Positions 1-6,505 of a stretch of DNA of 7,140 bases are shown here, one piece after another (position 1 is the stretch's first letter; every line of letters begins with the position of its first letter). Under the pieces are notes generated by a model. The model was not told the DNA's origin. It saw only the letters and a list, made by a program, of their open reading frames with translations, and ran no database searches. The stretch spans positions 1 through 7,140 of the forward strand of contig SKVE01000483.1 in assembly GCA_007129635.1 (NCBI GenBank), in the 5' to 3' direction. The translations under genes and the position numbers were made by a program. This stretch comes from Planctomycetaceae bacterium (GTDB taxonomy: Bacteria > Planctomycetota > Planctomycetia > Pirellulales > Pirellulaceae).

Positions 1-214
1 TCGATGCTCCTTGAAAAAGTTGCCTGACTTCATCCGGGGCTTTTAGCCGCAACCCCGTCAAAACGTACGCTGCCACCAGCAGCCGATCCGCTTGGTCCCC
101 AGTTGCCTCGTGTTCGAGCCGCTCTGCCAACTGCCGGACCACCGCTGCCAAGCCGTCTCTCAATCGGAGTGCCTCCGGCAGCTTGCCCAGCACCGCCGTT
201 GCCAGCACGTAAGC
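1..214 (-). pseudogene. 5'-truncated Rpn-family nuclease/transposase-like gene fragment, continues past the window start
   Basis: Reading the minus strand from 214 down to 2 gives one open frame of 71 codons that leaves the window still open. It contains the segments VVRQLAERLEHEATGDQA, AAYVLTGLR and RQLFQGAS. This matches my memory of the C-terminal half of Rpn-family proteins (PD-(D/E)XK recombination-promoting nuclease/putative transposase), which are common in planctomycetes; there a helical stretch ending in a YVLxGLR-type motif precedes a 'QGVRxMxES' segment and an EGRAEG repeat tail. The usual N-terminal nuclease half, roughly 150-200 residues, is missing: an in-frame TAG lies at 215-217, inside the flanking repeat. 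The only early start codon is a GTG at 206-208 without a convincing ribosome binding site. I read this as a gene remnant cut by the repeat. It could instead be a short intact gene, and the family call rests on a short segment. Confidence 0.5.
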
Positions 215-216
215 CT

Positions 217-300
217 AAACCTAATCTTTCACCTAATCTAACGGGTGCTGCGAGGGATTGCGGAGAGATTAAGTGAAAGATTATGTGAAAGATTAGGGTT
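217..300. repeat. Inverted/tandem 12-bp repeat element (AGATTAnGTGAA units), hairpin-forming
   Basis: Arms 217-239 and 278-300 are inverted copies matching at 21 of 23 positions, with the core 20 bp (220-239 against 278-297) matching at 19. The right side is a tandem array of a 12-bp unit: AGATTAAGTGAA (266-277), AGATTATGTGAA (278-289) and a partial AGATTAGG (290-297). The left arm holds 1.7 copies in the opposite orientation. The 38-nt loop contains the extra right-hand unit. The element is clearly more AT-rich than its surroundings and sits exactly where the Rpn-like frame is interrupted. It resembles a small palindromic intergenic repeat (REP/MITE-like). That class assignment is inference, since no transposase or target duplication is seen. 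Confidence 0.75.
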
Positions 301-496
301 TCAGCGAGCCGGTACTGACGGTGTAGCAGGACGTAATATTACCAGAAGAGTCAACGCGAAGGATGGCCCCCTCCAGCGAATGACGGCCGAAAACAGTAAG
401 AAACCACCCTCTTGCTGCTGAGGGCTTCTTTCGGTATCGAGAGGCATGCCTTATCCTGAAAGAAACCAAAACCCTTCTAATTGAAGCGCCCAAACC
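301..496. other. Non-coding spacer upstream of the phosphohexomutase gene
   Basis: No convincing gene lies here. Small structures seen are a perfect 10-bp palindrome GTAATATTAC (333-342), a CCCTC/GAGGG stem with an 8-nt loop (407-411/420-424), an inverted repeat TTCTTTC/GAAAGAA (426-432/458-464), and inside the latter the palindrome GGCATGCC (443-450). A weak -10-like TATCCT lies at 452-457 without a good -35. On the minus strand an open frame ends at 293 with a C-terminus-like segment (about 293-395), but its upstream part runs antisense to the next gene. The region may hold the promoter of the gene starting at 497, though no strong promoter stands out. Confidence 0.4.
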
Positions 497-2005
497 ATGC
501 CCGATGATCTGAATCTGTCCATGTTCCGAGCCTACGATATCCGCACGCCGGCGGTTCGTTTGACGTCTGAACTGGCTCGACGATTGGCGGATGCCGAGGC
601 GGTGTATTTCCGCGAGGTCTTGAATACGGACAGCGTGGTGGTCGCGCACGACGCTCGTTTGACCGGACCGGGCTACCTGACGATCGCGGCCCAGGCGTAC
701 CGGGATGCAGGGTTGGAAGTCCTCTACCTGCCCGGGGTCAGCTCGACGCCGTACTTCTACTACGCGGCGATGCGGCACCCTCGATCCGCTGGGGTCATCG
801 TGGGCGCGTCGCACAACCCGGCCGGTGACACGGGCCGCAAGATTGTCGGTCCGGGTGTCCAGCCGATCGCCGAAGGCATCGGCGCGGCGGACGGTTTGCT
901 GGAGATCAAACGGTTGTACCAAGAAGGCCGCTCGCACCGCAGTTCGACGCCAGGCCGCATCCGCCCGATCGATCTGCTGGCAGATTATATCGATGACAGC
1001 ATGCAGTTGGCCGATGTACCGCCGGGCAGCTTGAAGGGCGTCCGGGTGTTACAGGACTATGTCTTCGGCGCAGCCGGCCGCGAGATGATGCTGGGATTCG
1101 CGCGCGCCGGCGCGGACCTGACACCGGTCCATTTCGCGGCCGATGGCCAGTTTCCTTTGGGCGACCCAAATCCCGTCAAGCCAGAGGTGATCCGGCCCGG
1201 TTTGGAACAATTGGCTGCGTGCGATTTCCATCTGGCCAACTTCTTCGATGGCGACGGCGACCGGATCGATTTCTACCACGGTGACGGATCGTATCTTTCC
1301 TCCAGCTTCGTCTACGCCGCGCTGCTGCCAGAGATCCTACGACATTTTCCGGGTGACGACTGGAAAGTCTTCGCGGACTTGAAGTCCAATCCGCTCGCCG
1401 TGATCCAGATGGCTCGAGCGGGCGTGACGGTCGATGTGATCCGAAACGGGCATTCGCAGATCAAACAAGCCTTGGTGGACGAGCCGAAACGGCTGGGTGC
1501 GGTCGAAGAGTCGGCTCATTTCTATCAGGCGTTTTCGTTGGACGGACAACGCTACTGTACCGAAAACACGCTGTACTTTGCCTTGCTGGCCGCTCGAGTC
1601 TGGCTGGACGATCGGCCGCGGGTCGGGCACATGTTGGAGATCCAGCGGATGACGGTGCGCGAACGCGAGTGGGGTTACAAATTCCCGGACGACGGCCAGC
1701 GGACCGAGGCGTTGCAGGCGGTCCAGGGATTCTTCGAATCGCAAGGAGCCCGTTCGATGCATCGCATGAACAACGGGATGGAACTGGCCGCCACATTGCT
1801 GCGGCGCGGATTGCCTTTCGATGTCAACGCCCAGACTCAGTTGGCCAGCGATTGGCTGCAGGTCTGTCAGCGGGTATCGCAGAGCGAGGACGGATTAGCT
1901 CGCTGGGAGGTGGTCGGCGCGGATCGCGAGCTGGTCCAATCCGCTCGCCGGGAAATCGAGCGTTTGACGGCCGGATTCGGACGCGGCGCCGAATACCGGG
2001 GCTAA
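497..2005 (+). CDS. Phosphohexomutase (phosphomannomutase/phosphoglucomutase superfamily)
   Basis: This 502-residue protein belongs to the alpha-D-phosphohexomutase superfamily, which interconverts hexose 1- and 6-phosphates through a phosphoserine in the cytoplasm and feeds nucleotide-sugar and envelope polysaccharide synthesis. Visible motifs in order are FRAYDIR (10-16), the phosphoserine loop GASHNP with Ser105 as the expected phosphorylated residue (103-108), DPNP (223-226), the Mg2+ loop DGDGDR (251-256), NGHSQIK (317-323) and the sugar-specificity loop EESAH (337-341). The C-terminal phosphate loop, usually RPSGTEP, appears in a divergent form as RVSQSED (459-465). It is somewhat longer than typical members (about 450-470). 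ATG 497 is the first start after an in-frame TGA at 482; no Shine-Dalgarno is seen, and Met9, just before FRAYDIR, is an alternative start. Mannose versus glucose specificity cannot be told. The gene stands alone on its strand and converges on the next gene. Confidence 0.93.
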   Translation: MPDDLNLSMFRAYDIRTPAVRLTSELARRLADAEAVYFREVLNTDSVVVAHDARLTGPGYLTIAAQAYRDAGLEVLYLPGVSSTPYFYYAAMRHPRSAGVIVGASHNPAGDTGRKIVGPGVQPIAEGIGAADGLLEIKRLYQEGRSHRSSTPGRIRPIDLLADYIDDSMQLADVPPGSLKGVRVLQDYVFGAAGREMMLGFARAGADLTPVHFAADGQFPLGDPNPVKPEVIRPGLEQLAACDFHLANFFDGDGDRIDFYHGDGSYLSSSFVYAALLPEILRHFPGDDWKVFADLKSNPLAVIQMARAGVTVDVIRNGHSQIKQALVDEPKRLGAVEESAHFYQAFSLDGQRYCTENTLYFALLAARVWLDDRPRVGHMLEIQRMTVREREWGYKFPDDGQRTEALQAVQGFFESQGARSMHRMNNGMELAATLLRRGLPFDVNAQTQLASDWLQVCQRVSQSEDGLARWEVVGADRELVQSARREIERLTAGFGRGAEYRG

Positions 2006-2010
2006 ATGCT

Positions 2011-2033
2011 GAACGCCAACCCGCTGGCGGTTC
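2011..2033. terminator. Possible shared terminator hairpin between convergent genes
   Basis: The gap between the two convergent stop codons is only 26 bp and holds a hairpin. GAACGCCA (2011-2018) pairs with TGGCG-TTC (2025-2033), leaving one bulged G at 2030 and a 6-nt loop. The stem overlaps the stop codon of the minus-strand gene. There is no clear U-tract on either side, so it is at best a weak intrinsic terminator. Its position between convergent ends is the main support. Confidence 0.35.
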
Positions 2034-4251
2034 ACTCCACGGGGTACACGATGCGGTAGAACGTCCAGTGCCGGTCGGTCAGTTCCGCTTGGGACTGCCC
2101 GTCGCGCAACAGCGAGGTCGCGGGTTGGGCCGATCGACCGACCAGGATGGCTTGGCCCGTGCGTAGATGTTCGCTCAGGTCCAGGTACGGTTGGTATCGG
2201 TGCGTCAGGCCGGTGTAGCGCCGACCCCCGGCAGCCTGATAGAACATCAGGATCTCCAGGATCCGCGGCACATCCCATGACGCTTGATCCCAGGGCGTAC
2301 CGATTTCGCGAGTCTCGATCACTTGTCGTCGGGTCAACCGCCATTCCAGGTTTCTGGGGCGGAGCCCTTCGAACGCGACGGTCGCGCCTGGCCCGATCGT
2401 TCCGGTCAGCGGATAGGACCAATTGCGGTACAGCACCTGGCAATCGCTCAGCTCGACATCCAGCGGATTGATCAATCGGCCGCTCAGCAGACCGTTGGGG
2501 TCGACGGCCAGGGCTCCCGTATCGGGCAGCTCCGTTTCCATGGACCAGCGAGCCATCAGCGCTTTGCTGGAGGAGACCTGGATGGGCATGCCGATCATCT
2601 CGCTTCGATGGCGGCCTTGATCATCGGAAAACTGACGCAGAAGGTACCCTTGAGTGAATAGCGCCTCGGTGGCTCGGGTGTTCAGGCCACCCAGCCCATC
2701 ACCGGGCAACCCTTGCCAGGTGAACAGTTGATCGTTGCTTCCCTTCGCTCGCTGGGGCAACCCAGGATGGACATCCAGTTGCGAGTTGAACGTCTGGCTG
2801 GACGGGCTGTACAGGTGCAGCCAGCTTGTGCCCTGGACCAACGAGCGTTGTACATCGACATCGACCAGATCCATGTGATTGATATGGATGCGGTCTCCGG
2901 AGGTCATCCGAGACAAAAACACGGCCAGCAGGGCAAAGCCGAGCACGGCCAGAGGAAACGTCAGCCAGGTCCATTGCCACCGCTGGAATCGCTTGAGCAT
3001 GTAATAATCGACGGGTCCGATCAGCAGCACGTAGATGACGATCAGGCTGACCACCCAGGAAAAGTCGACTCGGACCACCCCGACGAACTGATCGAGCGCC
3101 GCGCGGAACTGGCCGATCAGATCATCATAGCCCAGATGCGTGAGCTGGCGGCTTTCCAATTCCTCGTCCATTTGCCCGCGTCGCGCGAAACCGCTTTGCA
3201 GCACGCGCGCCACCAGCGACGGACGACCTTGCCAGCGATCGAACGGCGGCAGGTCGGGATCGAAGGCCAGGAAGGTGACCTGGCCCAACCCATAGGCATG
3301 GCGCACGATCGTCGGCAATTGGCCCGCCGGACCACCGATCTCGCTGCTTTCCACCACCCCGCGGACATCGCTCAACACGGTCATCGGCACCGCGAATCGG
3401 CGGATCCGTTGGCCGCCTGCGGTGTCCAGACGCTCGGTCGCACTGGCAAAATCCTCCAAACCGCTGGTGGTACGCTGCGGACTGACTTCGATCAATGTCC
3501 CCGGCGCCATGGCCGCGAATCGGCTACCGGGGCCAAGCACCTGGTCCCCGCGTTGCCCGACACAGAGCACCAACCGGCCACCCAGAGCCAACCACTGCTG
3601 GAAGGCTTGGAATTGTTCGCCGTCCATCGTCTCCAAGACGCTGGTCTCGCTGGTCGCGACGATCGCGATATTGACGGCCGCGTAGCCTTGCCAGCGTCGA
3701 GGCAACTCGGTGGCCTGTTCCACTTGCGCGATGCTGACCTGATCGGCCTGGTCCCTTAAGCGGCGTCGCACCGCTTCGTTCTCGCCGATCGATGGGCCCA
3801 GGACCAGGATCAATTGCTGAGTCGAACTGCGTGGGGTGGGCAATTCGCGAGTTGAAAACCCGCGTTCGGCCAACACCCGATCGCCGCTCAAAATGCGCAC
3901 CGTCAAGGGGGCCGTGGTGCGGCCGGTCTTGATATATTGCAGCAAACGACGCTGGCCTTGCGCCGACGAGTACCACCACAGTTCGCGATCGTCGCGGTAC
4001 GTGATCTGCACGCCGTCCCCGTCGACCGTCACCAGTTCCACTCGCAGATCGGCCGGTTCGGCAACGCCGCTGATGGTGATCCAGACGGGAGCCCAATGGC
4101 CGACTTTGTACGTACCAGCGAATCCGATATCGACCGATTCGATCTGAATCCTGGAATCATCCCCAGCCGCGACCGTCTCCACCGCCCGTAGCAGGGCGAT
4201 CGCCGCGATGGCCAGGGTCAGGAATCGAAGAGCACGTTGGTTTTGCATCAT
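2032..4251 (-). CDS. Exported, membrane-anchored protein with GATase1-like domain (uncharacterised)
   Basis: This is a 739-residue protein. Residues 1-29 form a signal peptide (basic start, hydrophobic LTLAIAAIALL, likely cut near VAA). A beta-rich domain follows (about 32-135). Residues 145-235 have the alternating pattern of a class I glutamine amidotransferase-like Rossmann fold (strand QLILVLG, strand AAVNIAIVAT, helix, strand GGRLVLCVG), but I see no catalytic Cys-His-Glu set. A strand near 320-337, GLGQVTFLAFDPDLPPF, is typical of such planctomycete proteins. Two membrane helices (about 397-413 and 428-448) flank GPVDYYMLKR (412-421), and a further beta-rich domain (450-739) follows. 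The bulk should lie outside the cytoplasm. It is the last gene of a probable three-gene unit, 30 bp after the MazG-like gene. It starts at tandem ATGATG with no clear ribosome binding site; the second ATG (4248) is equally possible. Its function is unknown; a structural or binding role in the envelope is inference. Confidence 0.85.
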   Translation of the reverse strand: MMQNQRALRFLTLAIAAIALLRAVETVAAGDDSRIQIESVDIGFAGTYKVGHWAPVWITISGVAEPADLRVELVTVDGDGVQITYRDDRELWWYSSAQGQRRLLQYIKTGRTTAPLTVRILSGDRVLAERGFSTRELPTPRSSTQQLILVLGPSIGENEAVRRRLRDQADQVSIAQVEQATELPRRWQGYAAVNIAIVATSETSVLETMDGEQFQAFQQWLALGGRLVLCVGQRGDQVLGPGSRFAAMAPGTLIEVSPQRTTSGLEDFASATERLDTAGGQRIRRFAVPMTVLSDVRGVVESSEIGGPAGQLPTIVRHAYGLGQVTFLAFDPDLPPFDRWQGRPSLVARVLQSGFARRGQMDEELESRQLTHLGYDDLIGQFRAALDQFVGVVRVDFSWVVSLIVIYVLLIGPVDYYMLKRFQRWQWTWLTFPLAVLGFALLAVFLSRMTSGDRIHINHMDLVDVDVQRSLVQGTSWLHLYSPSSQTFNSQLDVHPGLPQRAKGSNDQLFTWQGLPGDGLGGLNTRATEALFTQGYLLRQFSDDQGRHRSEMIGMPIQVSSSKALMARWSMETELPDTGALAVDPNGLLSGRLINPLDVELSDCQVLYRNWSYPLTGTIGPGATVAFEGLRPRNLEWRLTRRQVIETREIGTPWDQASWDVPRILEILMFYQAAGGRRYTGLTHRYQPYLDLSEHLRTGQAILVGRSAQPATSLLRDGQSQAELTDRHWTFYRIVYPVE

Positions 4252-4281
4252 GAATTCAACGGGATGATAGAGGCTTGTTGG

Positions 4282-4629
4282 TCACGGTTTTTCCGTCAGG
4301 CAGCAACGGCATACCAAGTGCCCGCATCCCGGGCATCCGGACCCGTATTTGTGGCTGACCGCCTGACTGAGATCCACGCCGACCACGTTGGCGATGGTGG
4401 TCAGCCAAGCCAGCACGTCGGCGAATTCCTCCATCTTGTCCTCGAACGAACCATGCCGCAAGGCGCCGGCCAGTTCGCCGACCTCCTCCATCAGCCACAT
4501 GAACGTCCCGTCGACGCCGCGTGCGACGTCTTTTTCCAGATACATATCGCGGATCAACTGCTGGAAATCCCCCAGGCCGATCCCGGAAGGATCGTTGGAT
4601 CCGGTCGGTTCTGTCGATTTTTCGGGCAC
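4282..4629 (-). CDS. MazG-like nucleotide pyrophosphohydrolase with Cys-rich C-terminal tail
   Basis: This small protein (115 residues from GTG 4629, 118 from ATG 4638) carries the MazG fold signature. In the 118-residue numbering, helix motifs EEVGE (51-55) and EEFAD (70-74) supply the acidic residues that bind Mg2+ in all-alpha NTP pyrophosphohydrolases, which hydrolyse NTPs or modified nucleotides to NMP and pyrophosphate. FQQLIRDMY and GTFMWLMEEVGEL are typical of the short single-domain MazG-like group. The tail, GCPGCGHLVCRCC, has five cysteines (102, 105, 110, 112, 113) resembling a metal-binding knuckle. The start is ambiguous: a perfect AAGGAG directly abuts ATG 4638, too close to serve it, but is 9 nt from GTG 4629, so I prefer the GTG. 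It lies between the radical SAM gene and the membrane protein gene in the same direction. The substrate is unknown. Confidence 0.88.
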   Translation of the reverse strand: MPEKSTEPTGSNDPSGIGLGDFQQLIRDMYLEKDVARGVDGTFMWLMEEVGELAGALRHGSFEDKMEEFADVLAWLTTIANVVGVDLSQAVSHKYGSGCPGCGHLVCRCCLTEKP

Positions 4630-4638
4630 CCGTTTCAT

Positions 4639-4644
4639 CTCCTT
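4639..4644 (-). promoter_or_regulatory. Shine-Dalgarno AAGGAG that decides the MazG-like start
   Basis: Read on the minus strand, AAGGAG occupies 4644-4639 and touches ATG 4638 with no spacer. The next in-frame start, GTG at 4629-4627, is 9 nt away, a normal spacing. It is the clearest ribosome binding site in the window and suggests initiation at GTG. Confidence 0.5.
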
Positions 4645-4672
4645 TTGACAATTTCCTAACAAGCCAGATCGA

Positions 4673-6505
4673 TCATCGTGCAACTGCCATCGATTCCAAT
4701 TGGACGACGGATCGAGTCTGCTCTTTTTCCAGAAAGTTCCGTCCGTACTTGACGTGAACATGATCCCAGGGCAACCGGTCCTGCAGCGAATAGGGTTCGT
4801 GCAGTAGCCGCTGGTGATCGATGCCCGCGTCGTCCAGGGCCGTCCACCAGCGCTGCGGCTGAAAGTGCTCTCGCCAACTGTCGAGCCGGGCTCCTCGCTC
4901 CCAGGCCAGTCGGATCGCCTGGCCCACGCGGCGGTCACCGCGGCTGAGCACGCCTTCCAGCAAGCTGGTCTCGATGTCGTGGCACTTCACGGATACCGAC
5001 CGCAATTGTCGCAGCCCTCGCAGATAATCGTGCGCCCAGCGGAAGTACTCGCGGCGCTGCATCGCGTTCCACTGGTACGGCGTATGCGCTTTGGGAATAA
5101 AGTTGGAAACGCTGGCCGTCACCTGAGCCGGCCGACCTCGTTCCTCGCGGCCGATCCGCGAGATGGTCTCGGCCATCTCGACGATCCCGTCCAGATCCTC
5201 GGGCCGTTCGCCCGGCAATCCGCACATGAAATACAATTTCACGCGTTGGTAATTCTGCCGGAACGCATTGCGGCAGCCCTCGAACAGGTCGTCGTTCTTG
5301 ATCTTCTTGCGGATTTGCTCGCGCATGTCGTCTCGCGCGACCTCTGGAGCTAACGTCAATCCCGCCCGGCGGTCGTTCCCGATCAATTCTGCCAACGTTC
5401 GCAGTTGTTCGTTCACCCGCAGGCTGGGGACCGAGATGCTGACCCCCAATGGGTTGAAAATCCGCCGCAACTCGATCACCAGTTCCTCGAAGTGCGGGTA
5501 ATCGCTGCTGGAAAGCGCCAACAGCGAGATCTCGTTGAACCCCGTATTCCGATAGGTTTCCAACGCCGCGTCGACAATCGTGCTGACCGATCGAACTCGC
5601 ACCGGCCGTTTGATCGCCGTGCTCTGGCAGAAACGGCATTGCCAGGGACAGCCTCGCATGATCTCGATCGAGATCCGATCGTGCACCGTCTGGACGAATG
5701 GGACGATCGGGCGCGTGGGTAATGGGATGGCGTCCAAGTCCCTGCTCAGCGCCGGCTCGATCGCATCGGGCACTTCACTTCGTAAGCGATTCAAGTTCAG
5801 GAAACGTCCGTCTTGATACTCGGGCTCGTAGAAGCGAGGAACATAGACATAGGGCAACCGGACCACCAATTCGGCCAACAGTTGCTCACGCTGCTGGCGA
5901 CCGGCCTGCCCGTCAGCCAAGCCGCCGATCGATGCCGCATCGTCCAACAGATCTCGCCAAGCCTCGCAAACCTCCGGCAAACCGACCTCGCCATCGCCAA
6001 GCACGAACGCATCGACAAACGGAGCCAACGGTTCGGGATTCTGGGCGGACGGGCCGCCCGCCAGGATCAGCGGATGGGCAGCCGTCCGTTGGTCAGCGTC
6101 CAGCGGGATCCCGCCCAAGTCCAGCATCGTCAGCATGTTGACGTAGCTCAATTCGTACTGCAGCGAAAATCCCACCACGTCGAAATCGACCAGGGGCGTG
6201 AAGGTCTCGAGACTATACCAAGGCAGGCCGGCTTGACGCATCGCCTGCTCCATGTCCAACCAGGGCGCAAACACCCGCTCGCAGTACCAGTCATCCCGAG
6301 CGTTCATCAACGAGTACAGCACCTGGAATCCGTGGTGGCTGGTCCCGATCTCGTAGGCATCCGGAAATGCCAGGCACAACCGGCCTCGCATCGCCGCCGG
6401 ATCTTTGCGGACCATGTTCCATTCGCCGCCCAGGTACTGGGCCGGCATCTGGACACGCGGAATCACGTGGCTGAGCAAATATTCCTTCAACGATTCTTGT
6501 TGCAT
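4673..6505 (-). CDS. B12-binding-like radical SAM protein (TIGR03960-type)
   Basis: From ATG 6505 the protein has 610 residues. The family hallmarks are an N-terminal IPRVQMPAQYLGGEWN segment (15-30), a cobalamin-binding-like Rossmann domain (about 40-175, including FPDAYEIGTSHHG and ILAGGPSAQNPEP), and the radical SAM core with the cluster motif GCPWQCRFC (Cys286, Cys290, Cys293), which binds a [4Fe-4S] cluster and S-adenosylmethionine. SNFIPKAHTPYQWN (467-480) follows, then an end segment LPWDHVHVKYGRNFLEKE typical of the family. No DUF2344 (TIGR03936) domain is fused. The substrate of this family is not established to my knowledge. An upstream ATG at 6598 would add 31 residues, but these do not look like the family N-terminus and neither start has a good ribosome binding site, so 6505 is preferred. 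It is the first gene of the probable minus-strand unit, divergent from the Rieske gene. Confidence 0.9.
   Translation of the reverse strand: MQQESLKEYLLSHVIPRVQMPAQYLGGEWNMVRKDPAAMRGRLCLAFPDAYEIGTSHHGFQVLYSLMNARDDWYCERVFAPWLDMEQAMRQAGLPWYSLETFTPLVDFDVVGFSLQYELSYVNMLTMLDLGGIPLDADQRTAAHPLILAGGPSAQNPEPLAPFVDAFVLGDGEVGLPEVCEAWRDLLDDAASIGGLADGQAGRQQREQLLAELVVRLPYVYVPRFYEPEYQDGRFLNLNRLRSEVPDAIEPALSRDLDAIPLPTRPIVPFVQTVHDRISIEIMRGCPWQCRFCQSTAIKRPVRVRSVSTIVDAALETYRNTGFNEISLLALSSSDYPHFEELVIELRRIFNPLGVSISVPSLRVNEQLRTLAELIGNDRRAGLTLAPEVARDDMREQIRKKIKNDDLFEGCRNAFRQNYQRVKLYFMCGLPGERPEDLDGIVEMAETISRIGREERGRPAQVTASVSNFIPKAHTPYQWNAMQRREYFRWAHDYLRGLRQLRSVSVKCHDIETSLLEGVLSRGDRRVGQAIRLAWERGARLDSWREHFQPQRWWTALDDAGIDHQRLLHEPYSLQDRLPWDHVHVKYGRNFLEKEQTRSVVQLESMAVAR

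Larger units (their letters stand above)
2032..6505 (-). other. Probable three-gene transcription unit: radical SAM, MazG-like, GATase-like membrane protein
   Basis: Three genes lie head to tail on the minus strand with gaps of about 34-43 and 30 bp and no terminator-like hairpin noticed between them. The likely promoter region is upstream of the radical SAM gene at 6506-6679. Co-transcription is inferred from spacing only; a shared function is not evident. Confidence 0.55.

Noticed and set aside
217..300. Repeat array as a CRISPR
   Set aside because: The units are 12 bp, directly adjacent without spacers, and present in both orientations; no cas gene is present.
333..342. GTAATATTAC palindrome, which contains the TAATATTAC nonamer known from geminivirus-type rolling-circle origins
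   Set aside because: There is no GC-rich stem around it, no iterons and no Rep gene nearby; a 10-bp palindrome like this can arise by chance.
407..432. CCCTC/GAGGG hairpin followed by a pyrimidine-rich run, as a terminator
   Set aside because: The stem is only 5 bp with an 8-nt loop, the pyrimidine run is interrupted, and no plus-strand gene ends upstream of it.
2713..3759. Long plus-strand open frame (348 codons) inside the membrane protein gene
   Set aside because: It is antisense to a gene with clear signal peptide and membrane helices, and its translation is rich in Gln, His and Arg without any recognisable motif; typical of shadow frames in GC-rich DNA.
4639..4938. N-terminal extension of the MazG-like frame by 100 codons
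   Set aside because: The extra part overlaps the 3' end of the radical SAM gene in another frame and looks like out-of-frame translation; the MazG fold begins after 4629.
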